The position numbers and the translations under genes were made by a program. A stretch of 7,470 nt of DNA from Nitrospinota bacterium (GTDB taxonomy: Bacteria; UBA8248), in assembly GCA_011523725.1 (NCBI GenBank), contig WTGD01000136.1, positions 1 to 7,470 on the forward strand, given 5' to 3'. Below are positions 1-6,366 of this stretch, in pieces. Every line of letters begins with the position of its first letter. The first letter of the stretch is position 1. Under the pieces are notes generated by a model that did not search any database, had not been told where the DNA came from, and saw only the letters and a program-made list of their open reading frames with translations.

Positions 1-619
1 CTTCACACTCGACGCCACACTCCAGCATTGTCAGCATCATCTCTGAGCGAACGTCCTGCAGCGTGTCGTTGGGCGGCACGGGGAAATAGCCTTCTTTGTA
101 GCGGTTCTTGTGGCCTAGGTTCGGATCTTCATTGGCACCCGTGTTCCAGGCGGCTTCTACTGAATCAACTTCGTAAAAAGCATGATTTTCCGAACCAGAA
201 TAGCGCACGTCGTCGAACACGAAAAACTCAGCTTCGGGGCCAAAATAAGCGACATCCCCGATGCCTGTAGACTTCATATACTGTTCCGCCTTGATGGCGA
301 TGTGACGGGGGTCGCGATCGTAGAGTTCGAGCGTAACCGGATCCTTGATGTCGCAGATCAGAACCAGGGTCGGAATTTTCAGGAATGGATCCATGAACGC
401 GGTCGTCGGATCCGGAATAAGAAGCATGTCGCTCTGATCGATGCTTTGAAACCCCCGGATGCTCGAGCCATCGAAACCGACACCTTCCTCGAAGGTATCT
501 TCCTCAAGAGTATCGATGTGCGCCGAGAAGTGCTGCCACATGCCGGGCATGTCTATGAAACGATAGTCAACCATTTGGGCGCCGCTTTCCTTAGCCAATT
601 TCAAGACATCTTCAACCAT
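1..619 (-). CDS. glnA: Glutamine synthetase type I, N-terminal part (3' end beyond left edge)
   Basis: This would catalyse ATP-dependent amidation of glutamate to glutamine in the cytoplasm, the main ammonium-assimilation step. I translated 206 codons by hand from the ATG at 619 to the window edge with no stop. The glutamine synthetase signature FDGSS is at residues 49-53, followed by a SD pair at 63-64. GPEAEFFVFD lies at 127-136 and carries the metal-binding glutamates E129 and E131, numbered as in the Salmonella enzyme. NRYKEGYFPVPPND follows at 172-185. The start is fixed by a strong Shine-Dalgarno, GGAGGTG at 632-626, six bases upstream. The catalytic C-terminal domain and any adenylylation tyrosine lie outside the window. 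It is the third gene after glnB and glnD, 82 nt downstream of glnD, so it is probably co-transcribed with the regulators of its own activity and may also have an internal promoter. Identity is near certain. The exact GS-I subtype (alpha or beta) cannot be decided from this part. Confidence 0.97.
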   Translation of the reverse strand, partial: MVEDVLKLAKESGAQMVDYRFIDMPGMWQHFSAHIDTLEEDTFEEGVGFDGSSIRGFQSIDQSDMLLIPDPTTAFMDPFLKIPTLVLICDIKDPVTLELYDRDPRHIAIKAEQYMKSTGIGDVAYFGPEAEFFVFDDVRYSGSENHAFYEVDSVEAAWNTGANEDPNLGHKNRYKEGYFPVPPNDTLQDVRSEMMLTMLECGVECE

Positions 620-625
620 CTGTTA

Positions 626-632
626 CACCTCC
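626..632 (-). promoter_or_regulatory. Shine-Dalgarno of glnA
   Basis: GGAGGTG on the minus strand, six bases before the glnA ATG. It is much stronger than the initiation region of glnD just upstream in the same cluster. This fits a need for abundant glutamine synthetase and little GlnD. Confidence 0.85.
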
Positions 633-644
633 ATACGGAATTGC

Positions 645-674
645 GGTTTTGCGAGAAATTATCGACACAAAACC
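645..674 (-). other. Inverted repeat in the glnA leader
   Basis: On the minus strand GGTTTTG (674-668) pairs perfectly with CAAAACC (651-645) across a 16-base loop that contains a further CGA/TCG pairing. There is no T-run after it, so it does not look like an intrinsic terminator. It overlaps the possible -10 of glnA and could be an operator, an mRNA-stabilising stem or chance. Weak evidence. Confidence 0.3.
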
Positions 675-686
675 AGGATTTGTTTA
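658..686 (-). promoter_or_regulatory. Possible internal promoter for glnA
   Basis: On the minus strand a -35-like TAAACA (686-681; 4 of 6 to TTGACA) is separated by exactly 17 bases from a -10-like GATAAT (663-658; 5 of 6). Transcription would start near 651, about 32 nt before glnA. It lies in the short gap after glnD and could let glnA be transcribed at higher levels than glnB-glnD. No sigma-54 pattern (GG-N10-GC) was found here. The call rests only on consensus match and spacing. Confidence 0.3.
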
Positions 687-701
687 GCCCTACAGGCTTC
701 G

Positions 702-3443
702 TTATGACACGATGGCGCCTACCGGACGCCCTTCCTCGAGAATTTCGCTAAGATTTCCACACAACTCCTTCAGTCTGGTCGTATCATCTATTTTTTGACT
801 GTTGTCGTCCGTGATGTAGAAGGCATCCACCGCACATTGGCCCTCTGTGGTGATTTTGGCTCGTGAGATGGATATACCCTCTTGCGCGAAGAATTGAGCA
901 ATTTGCGCCAGGAGCCCATGTCTGTCCGGCGCAACTACTTCCAGAACCGTCGCGTCTTCACTCGCCGTCTGATCGAATTCGACAAGTATCGGCAAATCGA
1001 ATGACATCCGTTTCTTCAAGCGCAAATACTTTTTGCTCCGTCCCAAAAATTCAGGCAATCCCAGTTCGCCCGACAGTAATTCCTCCAGCGATTCCCGGAA
1101 TTTTTTCCAAAGGCCTTCATCGACGACGGCCTTTCCATCGGCATCCACTACCTCGAACGTATCAATCACTAAGCCGTCCTCGCGTGTATATACTTTCGCA
1201 TCCAGAATGTTGAGCTCATATACTGCAAACGCGCCAGCGACGAGCGCGAACAAACCAAGTTGATCCTTGCACAACAGCGTCAAGAGCGTATGTCTCCGTC
1301 TTCTGCGGTGCGTGATGTCGATCTCGCATATCGTTCCATCCGAAATACGGGTTCCAAGCTCGATGTGGCGCAAGATGTCTTGCGGTGGAGTTTCTGTGCG
1401 GTATCTATCCGGCATGGACTCCATATGCCCGGCGATTTCTTCGCGCCCTATCCGGCTTCCTCCAGCCCTCGCCTCTAAACTCACCTGCTCTACGGTGTCT
1501 TCCGTGCGCTTTCTCCTGTACAAATCCTCTCCCGTTTCCATCACCCTGAGCACTCGTTTGTACAGTTCGTAGATTAAAGCACTTCTCCACTCGTTCCATA
1601 TACCTGGAGCGACGGCGGAAATATCCGCATAGGTCAAGAGATAAAGCATTTGGAGCCTTTCCACTGTCTCCATTTTATCGGCGAAATTGCTGATCAAGAC
1701 AGGATCGTCGATATCACGCCTTTCAGCCGTGATGCTCATTTCAATATGGCATGCCACCAAAAATTCGATGATGCTTCCCTGGTCCGCCGGCAGGCCCATA
1801 CGCATGATGATGTCGGGAAGCGCGGATGAACTCTTGTGCACATGCCTCGGCCCTCTAGCCTTTCCGATATCGTGAAACAAAAGCGCAAGCCTAAGGATAT
1901 TGGTACGCTCCATCTCTCTATGAATATGAGCCACTTGTTGCAAGGACACGTCTTTCGTGTATGTGAGCTCATCCAATGCCGCCAGGGTCAACAAAGTATG
2001 TTCATCCGCCGTATATCGATGGTAATGATCGTACTGGACGAAACATGTCAGAGGTTCAAACTCGGGGATATAACGCCCCAAAAGACCGAGACCGTGCATT
2101 TCGTGCATCGTAGTCGTCACACCGGCCTTGCCACTCAATATCCGTAAGAAGCTGTCTCTTACATCCGGTGAAGAGCGAAAACTATCGTCGACGGTATCCA
2201 GGTGGGCTCGAACAAAATTTCTCACGTTCGGAGATAATCGGCACCCGAAGCGATATTGACACTCGAAGATATTCATCAAGCCCTTAGGATTTTCAAGAAC
2301 TATTTCAGGATTGGACTCATCCAGAACGAGCGAATGATAATCCTGCAAAGCCAATCCATCTTCGAGGGGCTGGAGCCTGGGTTTTCTGTTGACCCATCTT
2401 CTGCTCTTCAGATGGTCTTCTAGGGTTTCAAAAAAATCCCGGCAAAAAATGTGCAGGTCTCTGGCATGCAAGAAGTAATCACGCATCAAGCACTCACTGG
2501 CCAAAGCGTTTTCTTCATCTTCATAACCCAGCGCGGGCGCGACCTCGGCTTGCGCTTGAAAGTTCAGCATATCGTTCTTGGCTTTTGCGCGTATGTGGAG
2601 TTGAGCTCGGATGCGAAGGAGAAAATCATAAGCCTTCATCGCCTTTTCGCACTCCGCTTGCGGCACCCAGCCCTTGCGCCATATTTCATCCATTTCCTTC
2701 AGGCCAAAAGCCTTGGCCAACCAGCAGACGGCATGGAAATCCCGCAAGCCTCCAGCACTTTCCTTTACGTTCGGCTCTAAGACATAAACCGAAGGATCCC
2801 ATGAGCGGTATCGTCTCATTCGTTCTTCAAGGCGATTTCGAAGATGCGAACTTTTCGCGACACGATGAAGGTAACCATCGAATTTCTTGTTGAATTCCCG
2901 GAAAACTTCTTTACTGCCCGCCAATAAACGATTCTCCAGCATGGCGGTTTCGCTTTGGTAATCTTCCTTGGCTATTTTCAGACAATTAGAAATGGTTCTA
3001 GCGCTATGACCTATCGTAAGACCTGCATCCCACATTAGATACAAGACAGAGCGTATCAATTCACTGATTTGTCCCTCATGTCCCGAAAATAGAAACAACA
3101 GGTCGATATCCGAACCAGGAGACAATTCCCCCCGCCCATACCCACCAATCGCTACCAGAGCGCATGAAAACACCTGATCGCTTTTGCCGGATTTTCTCCT
3201 TTCTCCCTCCAAAGCGTACGCATAGACTTGAGCAATATACGCATCCATGAAATTCGCATGGGCTTCACACAATTCGTATCCGCCCGCGCCCTCACGCTGC
3301 GCATTGCATATATGTTCTCCCGCCTGCGCGTACGCCTCCTTGATATAGCGGAGAAAACCGCTTCGTTCCCACCCGCTGGCGGCATGAGTAGTTTCTCGAA
3401 TATCGTTTTGAAGTTTTAATAAATGGTTGAGAGATGGCGTCAT
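702..3443 (-). CDS. glnD: PII uridylyltransferase / uridylyl-removing enzyme GlnD
   Basis: This cytoplasmic nitrogen sensor adds UMP to PII when glutamine is low and removes it when glutamine is high. At 913 residues it is close to the E. coli protein (about 890) and has the full domain order. The nucleotidyltransferase domain has GGYGRGE at 100-106 and GSDID at 110-114, with metal-binding D112 and D114. The GlnD-typical VKESAGGLRD is at 226-235. A metal-dependent HD phosphohydrolase domain spans about 460-620, with H482, the HD pair at 524-525, H566 and D607. Two C-terminal ACT domains, which bind glutamine in this family, lie at about 719-790 and 833-905, each with a D-x-x-G-L core (DQLGL, DRHGL). 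Both catalytic centres look intact, so it should be bifunctional. It starts 12 nt after the glnB stop in the same reading frame. No good Shine-Dalgarno precedes the ATG; the nearest GGAGG is 20 nt away inside glnB. Translation is therefore probably coupled to glnB and low. No in-frame alternative start exists upstream, because the glnB TAA closes the frame. Confidence 0.97.
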   Translation of the reverse strand: MTPSLNHLLKLQNDIRETTHAASGWERSGFLRYIKEAYAQAGEHICNAQREGAGGYELCEAHANFMDAYIAQVYAYALEGERRKSGKSDQVFSCALVAIGGYGRGELSPGSDIDLLFLFSGHEGQISELIRSVLYLMWDAGLTIGHSARTISNCLKIAKEDYQSETAMLENRLLAGSKEVFREFNKKFDGYLHRVAKSSHLRNRLEERMRRYRSWDPSVYVLEPNVKESAGGLRDFHAVCWLAKAFGLKEMDEIWRKGWVPQAECEKAMKAYDFLLRIRAQLHIRAKAKNDMLNFQAQAEVAPALGYEDEENALASECLMRDYFLHARDLHIFCRDFFETLEDHLKSRRWVNRKPRLQPLEDGLALQDYHSLVLDESNPEIVLENPKGLMNIFECQYRFGCRLSPNVRNFVRAHLDTVDDSFRSSPDVRDSFLRILSGKAGVTTTMHEMHGLGLLGRYIPEFEPLTCFVQYDHYHRYTADEHTLLTLAALDELTYTKDVSLQQVAHIHREMERTNILRLALLFHDIGKARGPRHVHKSSSALPDIIMRMGLPADQGSIIEFLVACHIEMSITAERRDIDDPVLISNFADKMETVERLQMLYLLTYADISAVAPGIWNEWRSALIYELYKRVLRVMETGEDLYRRKRTEDTVEQVSLEARAGGSRIGREEIAGHMESMPDRYRTETPPQDILRHIELGTRISDGTICEIDITHRRRRRHTLLTLLCKDQLGLFALVAGAFAVYELNILDAKVYTREDGLVIDTFEVVDADGKAVVDEGLWKKFRESLEELLSGELGLPEFLGRSKKYLRLKKRMSFDLPILVEFDQTASEDATVLEVVAPDRHGLLAQIAQFFAQEGISISRAKITTEGQCAVDAFYITDDNSQKIDDTTRLKELCGNLSEILEEGRPVGAIVS

Positions 3444-3455
3444 CGGAAGATATCG

Positions 3456-3794
3456 TTAAATCGCCTCCACACCTCGTTCGCCAGTACGAATTCGGACGGT
3501 TTCCTCGACGGGCTGTACATATATCTTGCCATCCCCGATTTTTTCCGTTCTCGCAGAGCCCATGATGGCATCGATAATGGTCTCCACACTGGAATCTTCA
3601 CATATGATCTCCAGTTTGATTTTCGGCAAAAAATCGACGACATATTCACTTCCCCGATATAATTCCGTATGTCCCTTCTGCCTTCCGAAGCCCTTCACCT
3701 CGGTCACCGTCATGCCGGCCACACCGATGGCTCCAAGGGCTTCTTTTACTTCGTCCATCTTGAAAGGTTTGATTATCGCAACAACCAATCGCAT
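3456..3794 (-). CDS. glnB: Nitrogen regulatory protein PII
   Basis: A small trimeric signal protein that binds ATP/ADP and 2-oxoglutarate and passes nitrogen status to its targets. Its 112 residues match the family length. The uridylylation signature YRGSEY ends at Y51, the tyrosine that GlnD modifies, in the T-loop (about 37-55). The B-loop TEKIGDGKIYV is at 83-93, with tyrosine where F or W is more usual. The C-loop basic residues R101 and R103 (VRIRTGERG) are present. The ATG at 3794 is preceded by a GGGGGA Shine-Dalgarno (about 3808-3803) eight bases away and by a good promoter. The gene is first in glnB-glnD-glnA, so the modifying enzyme and its substrate are encoded together and Y51 is very likely used. 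It is named glnB rather than glnK because no amtB ammonium-transporter gene is adjacent in the window. The two paralogue types cannot be separated firmly by sequence alone. Confidence 0.95.
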   Translation of the reverse strand: MRLVVAIIKPFKMDEVKEALGAIGVAGMTVTEVKGFGRQKGHTELYRGSEYVVDFLPKIKLEIICEDSSVETIIDAIMGSARTEKIGDGKIYVQPVEETVRIRTGERGVEAI

Positions 3795-4123
3795 GTCTTG
3801 TATCCCCCAAGTTCAAGTGAAAGTTCCAATGGGATGGTTTTCATCGACTATAACACGCAATGGTTGGTCGTCAATCAATAAACCCCACGAACAGCAGTTC
3901 TCTGTATCCACTCAAACGAATTATTTACATGAAATATGTTTCCATGGTGTTACATGGGGATGATGAACGATTTCAGATTTTCGCAAAATCCTGGAAATTT
4001 CCTCGAATCGCACTGCCAGAAGGTTGCACGAGACGGCGCTTTTCCATACACTTCGTCGCTGGTTCTTTCGTATTCCGGTTGATTTCAAGGCGTTTTATTC
4101 ATTTCCGTAGGAGAAGTTCAGTA
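3795..4123. other. Divergent intergenic region between glnB and the Cys-rich gene
   Basis: A 329-nt gap with no convincing gene, although the plus-strand frame happens to be open from 3860. It holds the glnB promoter and two adjacent perfect inverted repeats. The first is GATTTT-CGC-AAAATC at 3976-3990 and the second is GGAAATTTCC at 3993-4002. There is also a direct repeat of TTACATG at 3925-3931 and 3950-3956, 25 bp apart. A weak plus-strand promoter for the downstream gene may be TTGCAC (4024-4029), 17 bases, TACACT (4047-4052). The repeats are plausible operator sites for one or both divergent transcripts. No regulator can be named. Confidence 0.5.
3847..3874 (-). promoter_or_regulatory. 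Sigma-70-type promoter of glnB-glnD-glnA
   Basis: On the minus strand TTGACG (3874-3869; 5 of 6) is followed after 16 bases by TATAGT (3852-3847; 5 of 6). The -10 is preceded by TGT, giving an extended -10 element. Transcription would start near 3840, leaving a leader of about 45 nt before glnB. It is the best promoter match in the window. I looked for a sigma-54 site (GG-N10-GC), expected for nitrogen genes in some bacteria, and did not find one. Confidence 0.6.
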
Positions 4124-4444
4124 ATGGAATGCACGCTTTTAGAAGCACCCGTAGACTGTCATTTCGCATCGAAAGGCTCCAATGGGCGAAACCAATGCTC
4201 ATACAACGGGAGTTCCTGCTTCCCCGTCGTCGAGGAATGCCTTTCGGGCGATGACGAGAAAGCATGCGAGCACATCCTGGAGTTTCCAAAAGGAAAGTAC
4301 TGCTCTAAATTTCCAAATCCGGAAAATCGCTGGGAACGCGGCAGATGTCCCCTTGCGACGCATATTAAAGTGGACTTCGAGGCCCCTCTGGAGAAGAAAC
4401 TCAACCCGCTGAAAGCCTCGAAACGAGCTGCGCGAGGAAATTAA
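4124..4444 (+). CDS. Small cysteine-rich protein resembling the PxxKW family
   Basis: A 106-residue soluble protein with eight cysteines (3, 12, 25, 32, 39, 48, 60, 75) and no signal peptide or membrane segment. It resembles, from memory, the family named 'PxxKW family cysteine-rich protein', known from Deltaproteobacteria and without an established function. Supporting features are CSYNG followed by CFPVVEEC (25-39), EFPKGKYCSKFPNPENRW (53-70), CPLATHIK (75-82) and the C-terminal NPLKASKRAAR (94-104). The name-giving P-x-x-K-W reads P-E-N-R-W here. The cysteine pattern suggests a metal or iron-sulfur site, which is an inference. The start at 4124 is chosen because AGGAGAAG (4109-4116) lies nine bases from it (counted from GGAGA) and similarity begins there. 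The open frame continues upstream to 3860, but that part is basic, featureless and would overlap the glnB promoter. It is divergent from glnB and ends at a shared bidirectional terminator. Confidence 0.8.
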   Translation: MECTLLEAPVDCHFASKGSNGRNQCSYNGSSCFPVVEECLSGDDEKACEHILEFPKGKYCSKFPNPENRWERGRCPLATHIKVDFEAPLEKKLNPLKASKRAARGN

Positions 4445-4486
4445 AAGGCGAACATATTCATTCAAAAACGCTACGCACCACCAATA

Positions 4487-4521
4487 AAAATAGCCGCGCT
4501 CCTATTCAGCGCGGCTATTTT
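4487..4521. terminator. Bidirectional rho-independent terminator
   Basis: A perfect 14-bp stem, AAAATAGCCGCGCT (4487-4500) pairing with AGCGCGGCTATTTT (4508-4521), around a 7-base loop. The GC-rich core is flanked by an A-run on the left and a T-run on the right, so it can terminate transcription from both sides. It sits between the stop of the plus-strand cysteine-rich gene (4444) and the stop of the minus-strand ispH-ubiA gene (4540-4538). The minus-strand T-tract is the longer one. Confidence 0.93.
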
Positions 4522-4537
4522 GTACTGGATGAATCCT

Positions 4538-6256
4538 CTACGTCACCAGAAGAGCCAAAATACCTGCAACAATGAAAATCTGATCGGCGGCCACTTCCAT
4601 GAGCCCGCTATGACCCAGTATTTTTCGGGAATACCAGTACAGGCATGCGCCCGCGTACATGACCGGAACGAGCATCATGTAGCCGAACGACGGAGACACC
4701 CACCCGTTTATGGCGGCGCTAACGAGAGCAGCAGCTAACGCGGCGCAGACCGCCCCCATAAGCGCTTCGGTTTGCGCTTTGCCGAAAACAATCGGCAAAG
4801 TCCTCTTGCCCACGATTCTATCGCCTTGAATGTCTCTCAACTCCATCAAGCCGGTTCGGAAGAAAATCAAACCGAAAGCGACGAAAATCGACACTACCCA
4901 GCCAGTGGAAATCGCTTGAGAATTCGCCAGCGCGGGCAAAACCGCCATGCTGAAGGTCCAACCCGATGCGAGAACGAGAATCTTCAAAGCCGGGAGATTC
5001 ATCACCCGCCCTACGAGTGCGCGAGGCTCGAGCTTCAGACTGCAAAAGATGGCCCAAACAAGTCCGGCCACCATAATGCCCCCCGTCAGGTAGGAGATAC
5101 TCACCCCGAACGCGATGGATACCAAGGCGGCGACCCCGGACAGGGTCAACAGAATGGGTTTGTGCTTTTCATAAAAAAGAGCCCGATTGGGTTCATTGTA
5201 TCTATCCGCCTCATAGCTGACACAACGATTTATCGTATGAGCCGCGAAGAGATAAAGGCCTGCCGTCAAGGCGAGTTTCATCGAGAGAGAGAAACCACCC
5301 AATTTCGCCATAGCGATGCTGCCTAGCAACGCGGACACGAAAAGAAGCGCATTCGCTCGAGACAAGACCTTGAGAATATCAAAAAGCTTATCTGCGACAT
5401 TTGGATTCGGATCGGGAATCGCCTCGATACGGTTGACAACGCGCCTGATCATCCAATCCGGCGTAGAGGCGCCTGCCGTTACGGCGATGTTCTTGTATTG
5501 CTGCAGGAATTTTTCGTCAATCTCATCTTCGGTTTCGATGAGAATCGAATCCGCACCCCCCTCTTTCGCTACTTCCACGAGGCGGTTCGTGTTGCCGCTG
5601 TTGCGGCCTCCGACGACGACCATCAGATCGACATCGGGTGCTAATTTCTTTACCTCTTCCTGACGAACCTCCGTCGCATCGCAAATGGTATTGAACATTT
5701 GCGCTTGGGGGTATTTCCGCAAAATCGCTTCTTCCACACCTTTCCACTCGCGCATGTTGATAGTTGTTTGTGCGACCACGACAACAGGTCGATCGCCGAT
5801 GTCCGGGAGCCCGGGCACATCTTCCATGCATGTTATCAGGTGGCTGCCGGCTTCCGCGTAGCCCTTGTGGCCATCCACCTCCGGGTGGCCTTCTTCTCCA
5901 ATAATTACTGTGAATGCACCCATGCGGGAATGCTTTCTGATGACCCCGTGCACTTTGGCTACCAGGGGGCATGTCGCATCTCTGATGCCGGCGCCCGAAC
6001 CTCTCAAGCGATCACGCACCTGCGGCGATATGCCATGCGCCCGGATAACAACCAGACTTGTATTGCTCGGCGTCTCTTGGGGATCGGAAACGAAAACGCT
6101 TTTCTGCTCCAGCAATTCCACCGTTTGCGGATTGTGAATCAACGGCCCATGCGTGAGAACTTCGCTGGATGCATCATTGGCAGTGTCTAAAGCGATATCG
6201 AGCGCTCGTTCCACCCCCCAGCAGAAACCAGCCGTCTTCGCCAGCTTGACTCTCAA
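4538..6256 (-). CDS. ispH: IspH fused to a UbiA-family prenyltransferase domain
   Basis: The N-terminal half (1 to about 283) is 4-hydroxy-3-methylbut-2-enyl diphosphate reductase, the [4Fe-4S] enzyme that makes IPP and DMAPP in the last MEP-pathway step. It has cluster cysteines C12, C96 and C192, H41, H74 and H124, catalytic E126 in EGHPEVDG, QTT at 163-165, NSGNTNRL at 219-226 and AGASTP at 261-266. The C-terminal half (about 290-572) has around nine hydrophobic segments and the UbiA second motif DIQGDRIVGKRTLPI (475-489). The first motif is eroded: N343-R344-x-x-S347-x-x-x-D351-x-x-N354 replaces the usual N-D-x-x-D-x-x-x-D-x-x-N. The protein should therefore be membrane-anchored with a cytoplasmic IspH domain. 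The start is TTG, set by AGGAGGG six bases upstream; no ATG fits, and C12 is near the N terminus as expected. It follows the metallophosphoesterase gene by 110 nt, with its own likely promoter. The substrate of the second domain is unknown. Confidence 0.93.
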   Translation of the reverse strand: MRVKLAKTAGFCWGVERALDIALDTANDASSEVLTHGPLIHNPQTVELLEQKSVFVSDPQETPSNTSLVVIRAHGISPQVRDRLRGSGAGIRDATCPLVAKVHGVIRKHSRMGAFTVIIGEEGHPEVDGHKGYAEAGSHLITCMEDVPGLPDIGDRPVVVVAQTTINMREWKGVEEAILRKYPQAQMFNTICDATEVRQEEVKKLAPDVDLMVVVGGRNSGNTNRLVEVAKEGGADSILIETEDEIDEKFLQQYKNIAVTAGASTPDWMIRRVVNRIEAIPDPNPNVADKLFDILKVLSRANALLFVSALLGSIAMAKLGGFSLSMKLALTAGLYLFAAHTINRCVSYEADRYNEPNRALFYEKHKPILLTLSGVAALVSIAFGVSISYLTGGIMVAGLVWAIFCSLKLEPRALVGRVMNLPALKILVLASGWTFSMAVLPALANSQAISTGWVVSIFVAFGLIFFRTGLMELRDIQGDRIVGKRTLPIVFGKAQTEALMGAVCAALAAALVSAAINGWVSPSFGYMMLVPVMYAGACLYWYSRKILGHSGLMEVAADQIFIVAGILALLVT

Positions 6257-6268
6257 TCGTATCCCTCC
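6257..6268 (-). promoter_or_regulatory. Shine-Dalgarno that fixes the TTG start of ispH
   Basis: AGGAGGG on the minus strand, then ATACGA, then TTG (6256-6254). The near-perfect Shine-Dalgarno at optimal spacing supports the rare TTG start. The downstream residues begin directly with the conserved IspH N terminus, so no longer or shorter form fits. Confidence 0.8.
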
Positions 6269-6324
6269 TGACCGAGCAAAGTGAATGCGAAATACGTTTC
6301 TGCTCCCAAAATCATCACTTGCAC

Positions 6325-6354
6325 ACTATAGCTTCACTCTCGATTCATATGCAA
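6325..6354 (-). promoter_or_regulatory. Possible promoter of the ispH-ubiA fusion gene
   Basis: On the minus strand TTGCAT (6354-6349; 3 of 6 to TTGACA, with the key TTG) is separated by 18 bases from TATAGT (6330-6325; 5 of 6). Transcription would begin near 6318, giving a leader of about 60 nt. It lies in the 110-nt gap after the metallophosphoesterase gene, which shows no clear terminator. The fusion gene may therefore be read both from here and by read-through. Confidence 0.4.
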
Positions 6355-6366
6355 TAAAAACATGCA

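Noticed and set aside
182..751. 189-codon plus-strand open frame opposite glnA and the end of glnD
   Set aside because: It is antisense to the well-supported glnA and glnD, has no recognisable domain, and is explained by codon bias of the opposite strand.
3795..4060. Sigma-54 promoter expected for nitrogen genes
   Set aside because: Near matches were found (a GG-N12-GC spacing on the minus strand and TG-N10-GC near 4012-4027 on the plus strand), but none has the required GG-N10-GC.
3860..4123. Open frame in front of the cysteine-rich gene that would add 88 N-terminal residues
   Set aside because: The extension is basic and featureless, overlaps the glnB promoter region and inverted repeats, and the family-like sequence and a good Shine-Dalgarno both point to the ATG at 4124.
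4772..5326. 184-codon plus-strand open frame opposite the UbiA domain
   Set aside because: Antisense shadow of the fusion gene; low-complexity polar composition and no domain.
6340..6366. ATGCA...TGCAT pairing just after the phosphoesterase stop as a terminator
   Set aside because: The T-run is in the loop rather than after the stem and the stem is short; the sequence is better explained as part of the ispH promoter region.
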